DNA from: Sphingomonas qomolangmaensis
Lineage (GTDB): Bacteria; Pseudomonadota; Alphaproteobacteria; Sphingomonadales; Sphingomonadaceae
Assembly: GCF_024496245.1 (NCBI RefSeq)
Contig: NZ_CP101740.1
Coordinates: 2,665,501 to 2,729,500 of the forward strand
Direction of reading: 5' to 3'
DNA length: 64,000 nucleotides
This document shows positions 8,783 through 17,014 of this stretch, one piece after another. Position numbers and translations under genes: made by a program. The notes under the pieces are model-generated. The model had not been told where the DNA came from and searched no databases. It saw only the letters and a program-made list of their open reading frames with translations. Within the stretch, counting starts at the first letter, position 1. Each line of letters starts with the position of its first letter.

Positions 8783-9592
8783 TCAGGCGCCGAGCACTTC
8801 CAGCGTGGTGGTGTAGCTCATCCGGCGCGCGGCATTGGGGATCGTGGCGCTCTGGCCGCTCGCGCTGGCGTTGAGCCAGTACATGCCGGGCTCGGCGAAC
8901 GACACGCGGACCTTGCCCGCGGCGTCGGCTTTCAGCGTCTGTTCGTCGACCGTGTCGCGATAGCGCTTGCCGCCGCGCACGACGAGCACTTCTAGCCCAG
9001 CGGCTGGCTTGCCGTCGACGGTGAAGCCGAACACCGCATCCTCGCCGGTCACCACATCGTTGGGATGCGTTTCGGCGACCAGCTCGAGCCCCTTGCCGGT
9101 CGGGCGAAGCACGGCGTCGGTCGGCGCGCCCGAGGTGACGAACACCTCGTTGCGCCCCTCGATCTGCATCAGCTTCACATCGGTCGCACCCGCCGGGATG
9201 ATGCCCGGCAGCTTGTCGGCGGTGGTCCCGCGCGGCAGCCGCTTCTCTTCACCGGCCAGCTGGTAGCTGCCGCCGACGCCGTCGCTCAGCATCGCCACCT
9301 TCCAGGTGCCCGGCTGGGTCAAGTGGAGGTCGAAGGTGCTGCGGAAGCGCCCGGTGGCGAAATTCTCGATCTTGGCCTCGCTGCCATCGGGGGCGAAGGC
9401 GGCGGGTTCGACGCGCAGCGGCTGGTGATCGGCGTGGAACACGTCGTTCGAGGCGGCGGCGTCGAAGGTCACCCAGCCATCGGCGCTCGAGATGACCGTG
9501 GTCGAGGGCATCATCCACAGGCGATGCGCCTGGAGCGTGGCGGGAACCGCGGCGAGCGCGAGCGCGGTGACGGCGATTGCGGTGCGAAGCAT
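8783..9592 (-). CDS. DUF4198 family periplasmic protein
   Basis: 269 residues with a clear Sec signal peptide (MLRTAIAVTALALAAVPA, cut near LQA-HRLWM). After it comes the histidine-containing start AHRLWMMPS typical of DUF4198 proteins, then beta-rich sequence ending in an immunoglobulin-like segment with PGMYWLNAS. DUF4198 proteins are found in metal-uptake and TonB-receptor contexts, and an export-side binding role is inferred. The frame is open further upstream, but the signal peptide and the operon layout place the start at 9592, 33 bases after the DUF2271 stop. Confidence 0.85.
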   Translation of the reverse strand: MLRTAIAVTALALAAVPATLQAHRLWMMPSTTVISSADGWVTFDAAASNDVFHADHQPLRVEPAAFAPDGSEAKIENFATGRFRSTFDLHLTQPGTWKVAMLSDGVGGSYQLAGEEKRLPRGTTADKLPGIIPAGATDVKLMQIEGRNEVFVTSGAPTDAVLRPTGKGLELVAETHPNDVVTGEDAVFGFTVDGKPAAGLEVLVVRGGKRYRDTVDEQTLKADAAGKVRVSFAEPGMYWLNASASGQSATIPNAARRMSYTTTLEVLGA

Positions 9593-9624
9593 GGCGATGT
9601 TTCCCCTGATTGGCGCGGTAAGGT

Positions 9625-10131
9625 TCAGCGCGTGAAGGCGAGCGCGACCGCGCCCAGTTCGGATGTGCCCGATGCGGCAAAGGTCTGGCCGGGCTTGGGC
9701 GGCCAGCTGAAGGGAACGCGGACGACCTCGCGCCCGCCGACCTCGCGCGCCGCCTCGATCGCCAGCACATATTGGCCGGGGGCCAGCTGGCCGGTGGGCA
9801 CGCGGACCATGTGCTTGCCTGGTGCGCGCGTCGCGCCGGTCACGCCATCGGCGGGAAAGCGCATCGTCCGGCCCGAGGCGCGCCACCAGCTGCGGACATC
9901 GCCCAGCCACTTGGTGCCCTCGTTCTTGGCCATGTCGAAATCATACCAGATCTGCAGCGTGCGCGCGGGCATGCCGGGCTTTTCGAGCCAGATCGCGACA
10001 TAGGGGCGGTTATACTCGGCGACCTTGAGCCGCGGCAGCGTGAGCTGGACCTGTGCGGTCTGCGCGATCGCGGGGGTGGCGACCGCGAGCATCGGCAGGC
10101 CGGTGAGCAGCAATTGGTGGCGGACCTGCAT
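9625..10131 (-). CDS. DUF2271 protein with flavinylation motif
   Basis: 168 residues: a Sec signal (to about AIAQ), then the DUF2271 domain with YVAIWLEKPG and LQIWYDFDMAKNEG. Residues 95-101 read DGVTGAT, which fits the D-x-x-[ST]-G-A-[TS] sequence that ApbE enzymes modify, so T101 is the predicted covalent FMN site. That makes this the probable redox carrier of the operon, working in the periplasm next to the PepSY membrane protein. An AGGA lies upstream of the ATG and the gene follows the PepSY stop closely. The wider open frame upstream is not used. Confidence 0.85.
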   Translation of the reverse strand: MQVRHQLLLTGLPMLAVATPAIAQTAQVQLTLPRLKVAEYNRPYVAIWLEKPGMPARTLQIWYDFDMAKNEGTKWLGDVRSWWRASGRTMRFPADGVTGATRAPGKHMVRVPTGQLAPGQYVLAIEAAREVGGREVVRVPFSWPPKPGQTFAASGTSELGAVALAFTR

Positions 10132-10142
10132 GATTGTTGTCC

Positions 10143-10784
10143 TCAATGGATGAAGAAAAGCGCGAGAATCGCGGGGATGGCGAGGCCGAGTACGACCAGC
10201 GGCCAGGTGCTGGGGCGTTTCTTGGCGTGGATCTGGAGCAGCACGAAGCCGGTGAGTGCGAAGACGACGCAGGCGCCCGAGAAGATGTCGAGGAACCATT
10301 TCCACGCGCCGCCGGTGTTGCGGCCCTTGTGGAGGTCGTTGAGCCACGACACCCAGCCGCGATCGGTGACTTCGGCGGTGATCGCGCCGGTCGTCTTGTC
10401 GATCGCCACCCAGCCGTCGCCGCCGGGGCGCGGCAGCGCGACATAGACCTCGCCGTCGCTCCATTCGGCGTTGGCGCTGGGGGCGAGGCCGATCTCCTCC
10501 TCGATCCAGCGCGCGACGGGGCTGGGGATCGGCCGCGCGGTCTGGTCGGTCGAGGAGAGCTGCGCGAGCAAAGGCGCGGGCAAGGTCGCGGCGGCGGTGC
10601 TGACCCTGGGCGACGATTCGATCTCGCCGGCATGGTTGAGCGTGATGCCGGTAATCGCGAACAGCAGCAGCCCGACCAGGCTGACCGCCGAGCTGATCCA
10701 ATGCCAGAGATAGGCCTGTTTCAGCCAGAACGCCTTGCGCGCTGGCTTGCGCGGACGCGCCGGAATCGTGGTTAGTTGATGCAT
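10143..10784 (-). CDS. PepSY-associated transmembrane protein
   Basis: 213 residues. An N-terminal membrane span (WHWISSAVSLVGLLLFAITGI, about 30-50) is followed by a periplasmic PepSY-type domain and a C-terminal pair of hydrophobic segments (FSGACVVFALTGFVLLQI and LVVLGLAIPAILALFF). The histidine before the first span and HKGRNTGG fit PepSY_TM proteins thought to pass electrons across the membrane. It is first in the operon with DUF2271, DUF4198 and apbE, behind a Fur-like box, so iron control is inferred. Start chosen at MHQLTTIP. Confidence 0.85.
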   Translation of the reverse strand: MHQLTTIPARPRKPARKAFWLKQAYLWHWISSAVSLVGLLLFAITGITLNHAGEIESSPRVSTAAATLPAPLLAQLSSTDQTARPIPSPVARWIEEEIGLAPSANAEWSDGEVYVALPRPGGDGWVAIDKTTGAITAEVTDRGWVSWLNDLHKGRNTGGAWKWFLDIFSGACVVFALTGFVLLQIHAKKRPSTWPLVVLGLAIPAILALFFIH

Positions 10785-10883
10785 TCGGGTCAGGCGTCGC
10801 GCATCGGCGCTTGCGCGCAACCGCGCAGGCAATGGTCGGTGATCGAGAAGCCCCCGTGCGGCATTGAACCTCTAACCCGCTAA

Positions 10884-10898
10884 TGCAAACAATTCGCA
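10884..10898. promoter_or_regulatory. Putative Fur box
   Basis: TGCAAACAATTCGCA is a near-palindrome with half-sites TGCAAA and TGCGAA separated by three bases, close to Fur-type sites of alphaproteobacteria. It lies about 100 bases upstream of the PepSY start. Iron repression of the flavinylation operon is inferred. Confidence 0.5.
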
Positions 10899-10971
10899 TC
10901 TAGTGCGATGCCGGGGCGGGTTTGTCAACATCGCGGGCGGGCGGTGGTGCGGGGGGTAGCGGCGCAAAGAG

Positions 10972-11007
10972 AAAACCCCGGCGTCTCGGGCGAGACGCCG
11001 GGGTTTT
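10972..11007 (-). terminator. Rho-independent terminator after nrdA
   Basis: AAAACCCCGGCGTCTCG pairs perfectly with CGAGACGCCGGGGTTTT around a short loop. The A and T tracts at the two ends make it work in either direction. It lies 22 bases beyond the nrdA stop on the transcribed minus strand. Confidence 0.9.
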
Positions 11008-11029
11008 CCTCATGCTCGGTGCGATTGCC

Positions 11030-12931
11030 TCACTGGCAGGCTAGGCACTCGTCATAATCGGTCGATTCGCCCAGATCGAAGGTCGGCTTGTCGATCGTGT
11101 TGTCGGCCTCGACCCCGCCGCTGCCCGCAAAGCCTGCGCGCTGCATCGACTTCGAGCGGAGATAATAGAGCGACTTGATCCCCAATTCCCACGCGCGGAA
11201 GTGGAGCATCAGCAAATCCCACTTCTCGACATCGGCGGGAATGAACAGGTTCAGCGACTGCGCCTGGTCGATATAGGGGGTGCGATCGCCCGCGAGCTCG
11301 AGCAGCCAGCGCTGGTCGATCTCGAAGCTGGTCTTGAACGCGTCCTTCTCGTCCTGGTTCAGGAAATCGAGATGCTGGACGCTGCCGCCCTTTTCGAGGA
11401 TCGAATTCCAGATCGCGTCCGAATTCTTCGACTTGGTCGACAGCAATTTTTCGAGATGCGGGTTGCGTACCACGAAGCTGCCCGAGAGCGTCTTGTGGGT
11501 ATAGATATTGCCCGGGATCGGCTCGATGCACGCGCTGGTGCCGCCGCAGATGATGCTGATCGACGCGGTCGGCGCGATCGCCATCTTGCAGCTGAACCGC
11601 TCCATCACGCCCATGTCGGCGGCGTCGGGGCAGGGGCCGCGCTCGATCGCGAGCTGCATCGAGGCTTCGTTCACCTGCGTCGAGACGTGACGGAAGATAC
11701 GCAGGTTCCACGACTTGGCCATCGCGCCCTCGAACGGCAGGCAGCGTGCCTGCAGGAACGAATGGAAGCCCATGACGCCAAGGCCGACCGAACGCTCGCG
11801 CATCGCCGAATAGGCGGCGCGCTCCATGCCGGGCTCGGCGCGGTCGATATAGTCCTGCAGCACATTGTCGAGGAAGCGCATCACGTCCTCGATGAAGCGC
11901 TTGTCGCCGTTCCACTCGTCCCAGGTTTCGATGTTGAGCGACGAGAGGCAGCACACCGCGGTGCGGTCGTTGCCGAGGTGATCGCGCCCGGTGGGCAGCG
12001 TGATCTCGCTGCAAAGGTTCGAGGTCGAAACCTTGAGCCCCAGGTCGCGATGATGCTTGGGCATCGTCGAATTCACGTGATCGCTGAAGACGATATAGGG
12101 CTCGCCGGTCGCGAGGCGAGTCTCGACCAGCTTCTGGAACAGCGAGCGGGCGTCGACCGTCGCGCGGACGCTGCCGTCCTTGGGGCTCTTGAGCTGCCAT
12201 TCGTCGCCCGCGCGGACGGCTTCCATGAAGGCGTCGGGGATCAGCACGCCGTGGTGCAGGTTGAGCGCCTTGCGGTTGAAGTCGCCGCTGGGTTTGCGGA
12301 TTTCGAGGAATTCCTCGATTTCGGGATGCGAGACGTCGAGATAGCAGGCAGCCGAACCACGGCGAAGCGAGCCCTGGCTGATCGCCAGCGTCAGCGAATC
12401 CATCACGCGCACGAACGGGATGATGCCGCTGGTCTTGCCGTTGAGTCCAACCGGCTCGCCGATGCCGCGGACATTGCCCCAATAGGTGCCGATGCCGCCA
12501 CCGCGCGAGGCGAGCCAGACATTCTCGTTCCAGGTCTGGACGATGCCCTCTAGGCTGTCAGGGACCGAATTGAGGTAGCAGCTGATCGGCAGCCCGCGCC
12601 CGGTGCCGCCGTTCGACAGTACCGGCGTTGCGGGCATGAACCACAGCTTCGAGATATAATCGTAGAGCCGCTGCGCGTGTTCGGCGTCGTCGGCGTAGGC
12701 CGAAGCGACACGCACGAAGAGGTCCTGGTAGCTCTCACCCGGCAGCAGATAGCGATCCTTGAGCGTTTCCTTGCCGAAATCGGTCAGCAGCGCGTCGCGC
12801 GAATGATCGACCTCGACAGCATAGAGCTGCTTGTCGATCGTGTGCGAGGTGCGCGCCTTGGGGGCGTCGGCGGTTTCGCTGATGGTGTCGGTCGCGGTAT
12901 CGCTCACGTGCTGATCGTCCCTGAAATCCAT
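11030..12931 (-). CDS. nrdA: Ribonucleoside-diphosphate reductase class I, alpha subunit
   Basis: 633 residues. Visible are the redox cysteines (ISCYLNSV, NLCSEITL with N-x-C-x-E, CCLSSLN), the substrate loop PTASISIICGGTSACIEP, the radical-path tyrosines SLYYLRSK and the C-terminal swinging CLACQ. It reduces ribonucleotides to deoxyribonucleotides with an NrdB radical subunit in the cytoplasm. It is shorter than the enteric NrdA (about 760) and has no clear N-terminal ATP-cone, so overall allosteric inhibition by dATP may be absent. ATG 12931 (MDFRDDQH) is preferred over the upstream Met. nrdB is not in the window, which is unusual. A terminator follows, and an NrdR-like box lies upstream. 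Confidence 0.95.
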   Translation of the reverse strand: MDFRDDQHVSDTATDTISETADAPKARTSHTIDKQLYAVEVDHSRDALLTDFGKETLKDRYLLPGESYQDLFVRVASAYADDAEHAQRLYDYISKLWFMPATPVLSNGGTGRGLPISCYLNSVPDSLEGIVQTWNENVWLASRGGGIGTYWGNVRGIGEPVGLNGKTSGIIPFVRVMDSLTLAISQGSLRRGSAACYLDVSHPEIEEFLEIRKPSGDFNRKALNLHHGVLIPDAFMEAVRAGDEWQLKSPKDGSVRATVDARSLFQKLVETRLATGEPYIVFSDHVNSTMPKHHRDLGLKVSTSNLCSEITLPTGRDHLGNDRTAVCCLSSLNIETWDEWNGDKRFIEDVMRFLDNVLQDYIDRAEPGMERAAYSAMRERSVGLGVMGFHSFLQARCLPFEGAMAKSWNLRIFRHVSTQVNEASMQLAIERGPCPDAADMGVMERFSCKMAIAPTASISIICGGTSACIEPIPGNIYTHKTLSGSFVVRNPHLEKLLSTKSKNSDAIWNSILEKGGSVQHLDFLNQDEKDAFKTSFEIDQRWLLELAGDRTPYIDQAQSLNLFIPADVEKWDLLMLHFRAWELGIKSLYYLRSKSMQRAGFAGSGGVEADNTIDKPTFDLGESTDYDECLACQ

Positions 12932-13062
12932 GACTGGCCCGTCCCTCGTTCGTGCGGCATGCACCCCTCGATTCGCGGGCGGATACCGATGCTATCATCC
13001 AGCGCGGCTGCGCGAGAACAAAAAGTGATCATGTTGCGCCGGAGAGCGGAAGCGAGCCGTGC

Positions 13063-13082
13063 CACGATATCGGTCTATCGTG
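13063..13082. promoter_or_regulatory. Perfect inverted repeat CACGATA-N6-TATCGTG
   Basis: Seven-base perfect arms sit six bases apart in the 436-base gap between the divergent nrdA and MFS genes. It is a candidate operator for an unknown regulator. No matching regulator gene is nearby. Confidence 0.35.
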
Positions 13083-13121
13083 CGTCGGATACCATCGCTT
13101 GGGCCGTATCCCCGTTGCTAC

Positions 13122-13135
13122 CACTATAGATTGTG
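13122..13135. promoter_or_regulatory. NrdR-like box
   Basis: CACTATAGATTGTG matches the NrdR consensus core (CACWATATATWGTG) at 13 of 14 positions. It lies about 190 bases upstream of the nrdA start in the shared divergent region. NrdR usually binds two boxes; I could not find a convincing second one at helical spacing. The rest of the gap (12932-13367) shows nothing else I can name. Confidence 0.45.
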
Positions 13136-13367
13136 CTCAAATCGGGCGAGGCACAAGCCGGTAAATCGGCACCGCGGCGCGGTTCGTCGAATATCCGGGT
13201 GCCCCGATGGCCGCCGATCGACCGCGACGCGTGGACCAAGCTGGCGTTCCCCAAAAGCAATAGGGCGACGCGCGCGGGGCAAAAAGATTCATGGGGAGGA
13301 ATCGCCCGCGCTTGCACGGGGCGGGCATTTCCCGGACGGTGGCGGGCGGTACGACGGGGGAGCGATG

Positions 13368-14639
13368 ATGGACGAGCTTGGACGCAGCACGGTGCGCCGC
13401 GTGACGTGGCGGCTGATCCCGCTGCTCGGGCTGCTGTACATGGTCGCCTATATCGACCGCCAGAACGTGTCCTATGCCAAGCTGCAGATGGTCGGCGACC
13501 TCGGCATCAGCGAAGCCGCCTATGGGCTGGGCGCGGGGTTGTTCTTCGTCGGCTATTGCCTGTTCGAGGTGCCGAGCAACCTGATCCTGGAGCGCGTCGG
13601 TGCGCGGCGTTGGTTCGCGCGGATCATGGCCAGCTGGGGGATCGTCACGCTGCTGCTGGGCTTCACCCAGAGCCCGACGATGTTCTACATCCTGCGCTTC
13701 CTGCTGGGGGTGGCCGAGGCGGGGTTCTTTCCCGGCGTGCTCTATGCGCTGACCCTGTGGTTCCCGCAGGCGCATCGCGCGCGCGCGATCGGGCTGTTCA
13801 TGCTGGCGAGCGCGGTCGCCAATGCGGTGGGCGCGGCGCTGGGCGGGCTGCTGCTCGACCTCGACGGGCTGGGGGGCCTGCGCGGCTGGCAATGGGTGTT
13901 CCTGGCGACCGGCGCGCCCGCGCTGCTGCTGGTGCCGGTGGTGCTGCGCTATCTGCCGAGCGGGCCGGACGAGGCGCGCTGGCTGACCCCGGCGCAGAAG
14001 ACCTGGCTCGCCGAGGTGCTAGAGGCCGAGCGGATCGCCGGCGGGCGCGAGGCGCATGGCAACCCGCTGCGCGCGCTGCTCGACCCCCGCGTGCTGATGC
14101 TGAGCGCCGCCTATGTCGGCTTTCCGCTGGCGGCCTATGGCCTGAGCTACTGGCTGCCGACGATCGTCCAGGGGTTCGGGGTGTCGAATACCGTCAACGG
14201 GTTCCTCAACGTCATCCCCTGGGTGCTGGTGGGGCTCGCGCTGTGGGCGGTGCCGCGCCACGCCGCGCGCTATGCCGACCAGCGCTGGCATATCGTGGTG
14301 CCCGCAATCCTCGGCGGGATTTGCCTGATCGGCAGCGTCGTGGTGCCCGGCGCGGTCGCCAAGTTCGCCTTGCTGTGCATCGCCGCGCCCGCGATCTTCT
14401 CGGGCCAACCGGTATTCTGGACGCTGCCGCCACGTTTCCTGACCGGCGCAAGCGCCGCGGCGGGGCTGGCGATCATCAATTCGGTGGGAAATCTGGGCGG
14501 CTTCGTCGCGCAGACGGTGGTGCCGCGTATCCGCGACGAGACCGGCAGCGACCTGGCGCCGATGCTGTTCCTGGCGGCATGCCTGTTCGCCGCGGCGGTC
14601 GGGGTGCTGGTGGTCGAGCGGCGGCTGCCGCGCGCCTAA
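13368..14639 (+). CDS. MFS transporter, anion:cation symporter (ACS) type
   Basis: 423 residues with about twelve hydrophobic segments. The first loop YIDRQNVSYAKLQM after helix 1 and EVPSNLILERVGARRWFARIM after helix 2 are characteristic of the ACS family (phthalate, tartrate, glucarate, 4-hydroxyphenylacetate permeases), proton symporters for organic anions in the inner membrane. The substrate cannot be told from sequence and no catabolic genes adjoin. The frame is open back to 13059, but GGGGAG just before ATG 13368 (or 13365) fixes the start. Confidence 0.88.
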   Translation: MDELGRSTVRRVTWRLIPLLGLLYMVAYIDRQNVSYAKLQMVGDLGISEAAYGLGAGLFFVGYCLFEVPSNLILERVGARRWFARIMASWGIVTLLLGFTQSPTMFYILRFLLGVAEAGFFPGVLYALTLWFPQAHRARAIGLFMLASAVANAVGAALGGLLLDLDGLGGLRGWQWVFLATGAPALLLVPVVLRYLPSGPDEARWLTPAQKTWLAEVLEAERIAGGREAHGNPLRALLDPRVLMLSAAYVGFPLAAYGLSYWLPTIVQGFGVSNTVNGFLNVIPWVLVGLALWAVPRHAARYADQRWHIVVPAILGGICLIGSVVVPGAVAKFALLCIAAPAIFSGQPVFWTLPPRFLTGASAAAGLAIINSVGNLGGFVAQTVVPRIRDETGSDLAPMLFLAACLFAAAVGVLVVERRLPRA

Positions 14640-14654
14640 AAGCGCTGATTCACC

Positions 14655-15242
14655 TCACCGCCATCCGACGCGCTGCGCCCATTCCTCCATTCGCTTCCGG
14701 CGGCTGGCCAGATCGGCGGGTTTGGCCCCGGCCTCCGTCTGCGCCCGATGGTTCGCGATCGCGGCCGATAACGGCTCCAGCCCGACTTCGGCTCGCCGTC
14801 GGTCGACGCCATCGGGATCGTCGATCGGCAAGGGGCTGAACTGCCCATCGTCGTCCCAATCGAATTGCGAGCCGTAGCGCTGAGCGCGTCCTTCGAAGAC
14901 GCAGACGCGGTCGAACATCATCGCCATTTGCCAAGCCGGCGCCTGTCCTTGCGCGACCGCCGCTTCGAGCAACCCGAGGCAGCGGCGCTGAAAAGGCGGC
15001 AGGCCGATGGCATGCTGGGCGATCAGCCACGCGGCTTCGGCCCCGCTTTCGCCCACCCGATCCGCTATGGGCCAGCCGATCGCGTCGATGATGGTTTCCA
15101 GCGCCTGCGCATTGGATTCGTGCACGGCCTGCATCTCGGGATGATAGCCGTCGAACAGGCTGCCATCGCTCGCCAGCCGCGTCCTTGTCGCCCGATCATG
15201 GGCGGCAAGGGCGATCAGCCGGGATGCCAAAGACTGGTCCAT
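14655..15242 (-). CDS. DUF6624 family protein
   Basis: 195 residues. The pattern GYHPEMQAVHESNAQ, IIDAIGWPIADRVGESGAEAAWLIAQHA, PPFQRRCLGLLEAAV and MMFDRVCVFEGRAQRYGSQF is that of DUF6624 proteins, of unknown function and probably cytoplasmic. No signal peptide is seen from the Met at 15242. The gene stands alone between the convergent MFS gene and the GMC operon; its promoter region is shared with a hairpin at 15283. Confidence 0.8.
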   Translation of the reverse strand: MDQSLASRLIALAAHDRATRTRLASDGSLFDGYHPEMQAVHESNAQALETIIDAIGWPIADRVGESGAEAAWLIAQHAIGLPPFQRRCLGLLEAAVAQGQAPAWQMAMMFDRVCVFEGRAQRYGSQFDWDDDGQFSPLPIDDPDGVDRRRAEVGLEPLSAAIANHRAQTEAGAKPADLASRRKRMEEWAQRVGWR

Positions 15243-15282
15243 ACGCGCGGGCCACTTCCCGGTTTGACCGTCATCCAACCGC

Positions 15283-15302
15283 CCCCTCGCTCTCGCGAGG
15301 GG
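15283..15302 (-). terminator. Short hairpin at the end of the glycoside operon
   Basis: CCCCTCGC-TCTC-GCGAGGGG is a perfect 8-base-pair hairpin just beyond the GMC oxidoreductase stop. It lacks a clear T-tract, so the terminator role is tentative. Similar short hairpins are dispersed over the window. Confidence 0.4.
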
Positions 15303-15309
15303 TGGCATG

Positions 15310-16992
15310 TCAGATCGTGCCGGCTTTCTTCAGCTTTACCGCATGGTCCACCGCGCGGGCGGTGAGTGCCATGAAGGTGAGCGAGGGGTTAACGCACGAT
15401 ACCGAGGTCATCACCGCGCCGTCGGTGATGAACAGGTTCGCGGCGTCGTGCGCCTGGCCCCATTTGTTGACCACCGACTGGCGCGGATCGGCGCCCATCC
15501 GCGCGCCGCCCATTTCGTGGATCGCATCGCCCGGCACATGCTCGCCGCGCCAGCTATGGACGTCGGTGAGGCCCGCCTTGCGCAGCATCTCTTCGCCCTG
15601 TTCGCGCGCGTCGGTCATCATCTTCATTTCATTGTCGCGGAAGGTGACGTCGAAGCGCACCAGCGGCATGCCGAAGCGGTCGACCTTGTCGGGGTGCAGG
15701 CTGATGCGGTTGTCCTCATAGGGCAGGCATTCGCCGAACGCGGTCATGCCGAAGCTCCACGGCGCATAGCCGCGCATCCCCTGCTTCATCGATTCGCCGA
15801 AACCGACCGGATACATCGGGCTGCGCTGCGCGCTCCCCTGATAGCCATAGCCGCGCTTGAAGCCGACGCCCTCTTGGCCGCCGACGTTGCGGAAGCGCGG
15901 GATATAGACGCCGCCGGGGCGACGGCCATATTCGATGAACTCGGTCATGCCGGGGATCTTGCCGCTAACACCGACGCGGAAGATGTGATCCATCACATAG
16001 CGGCCGAGCGTGCCGCTGGTGTCGAACACGCTCTTGGTCGAACCAGCAGCGCGGGTGTTCAGCATGATCTGCGTCGATGCCATCGCCGAAGCGCACATGA
16101 AAACGAGGCCGGCGGGGATGATCTCGGCCTGGTTGGTCTGGGTGTCGACCACGCGAACCCCGGTGACGCGCTTTCGCGTGGCGTCATATTCGAGGTTGGT
16201 GACCATCGCATTGGCGCGAAGCGTCAACCGGCCGGTCGCGCGCGCCGCGGGCAGCGTGACCGCCTGGGTCGAGAAATAGGCGCCGAACGAGCAGCCGCGA
16301 CCGCATTGGTTGCGATACTGGCATTTGGTGCGGCCCTGCTCGGGCTTGTCCTCGGTCATGTTCGACAGCCGGGTGTTGATGAGCTTGCGCCCCGGCGACG
16401 TCGTCTCGAGCCGCTGCTTGAGCCATTTCTCGGCGACGTTCATCTGCATCGGCGGCTGGAACACGCTGTCGGCCAGCTGGGGCAGATTCTCGCGCGAGCC
16501 CGAGACGCCGATATATTTCTCGACATAGTCGTACCAGGGCGCGACGTCGTCATAGCGGATCGGCCAGTCGATCGCGACATTCTCGCGCTTGTTGGCCTCG
16601 AAATCCTCGGGGCTCCAGCGGAAGCTCCAGCGCCCCCAGATCAGCGACTTGCCGCCGACCGCACCGGGGCGGATCCAGTAGAATTTGTCCCCCTCGTCAT
16701 AGGCATAGGGGTTCAGCCGGTCGTTATTGTAATATTTCTGCGTGCTCGGCGCGACATAGCCGTGCTTGGCGATGAAATAGTCGCTCTGGATCAGCTTGGC
16801 GGGCATCGCGTCGCGCGCGGGGATTTCGAAGGCCGGCTTGCCGTCGTAATCATAGTCCTCGCCGTGCTCGACCATGACGCCGCGGTCGAGCATCAGGACG
16901 CGAAGTCCCTTTTCGGTCAGTTCCTTCGCCGCCCAACCGCCGCTCACCCCGGAGCCGATGACGATCGCGTCGAACTTGTCGGTCGCTTGCAT
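15310..16992 (-). CDS. GMC family oxidoreductase, probable glycoside/sugar dehydrogenase
   Basis: 560 residues. The N-terminal IVIGSGVSGGWAAKEL is the FAD dinucleotide-binding motif. The C-terminal MGGARMG and NPSLTFMALTARAVDH belong to the GMC C-terminal domain near the catalytic site. Cysteines in RNQCGRGCSFGAYF suggest a metal or disulphide site as in membrane gluconate/glucoside dehydrogenases. It has no signal peptide of its own, but the small subunit encoded two genes upstream has a Tat signal, so co-export as a folded complex is inferred. Likely reaction: oxidation of a sugar or glycoside hydroxyl (C3 by context) with electrons passed to cytochrome c. It is the last gene of the operon, 22 bases after the isomerase stop. 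Confidence 0.88.
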   Translation of the reverse strand: MQATDKFDAIVIGSGVSGGWAAKELTEKGLRVLMLDRGVMVEHGEDYDYDGKPAFEIPARDAMPAKLIQSDYFIAKHGYVAPSTQKYYNNDRLNPYAYDEGDKFYWIRPGAVGGKSLIWGRWSFRWSPEDFEANKRENVAIDWPIRYDDVAPWYDYVEKYIGVSGSRENLPQLADSVFQPPMQMNVAEKWLKQRLETTSPGRKLINTRLSNMTEDKPEQGRTKCQYRNQCGRGCSFGAYFSTQAVTLPAARATGRLTLRANAMVTNLEYDATRKRVTGVRVVDTQTNQAEIIPAGLVFMCASAMASTQIMLNTRAAGSTKSVFDTSGTLGRYVMDHIFRVGVSGKIPGMTEFIEYGRRPGGVYIPRFRNVGGQEGVGFKRGYGYQGSAQRSPMYPVGFGESMKQGMRGYAPWSFGMTAFGECLPYEDNRISLHPDKVDRFGMPLVRFDVTFRDNEMKMMTDAREQGEEMLRKAGLTDVHSWRGEHVPGDAIHEMGGARMGADPRQSVVNKWGQAHDAANLFITDGAVMTSVSCVNPSLTFMALTARAVDHAVKLKKAGTI

Positions 16993-17014
16993 GTGGAAAT
17001 CCTCGAATACAGGG

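Noticed and set aside
9593..10899. Long minus-strand frames extending the DUF4198 and DUF2271 genes upstream
   Set aside because: The extensions are other-frame readings of the neighbouring genes; both signal peptides mark later starts.
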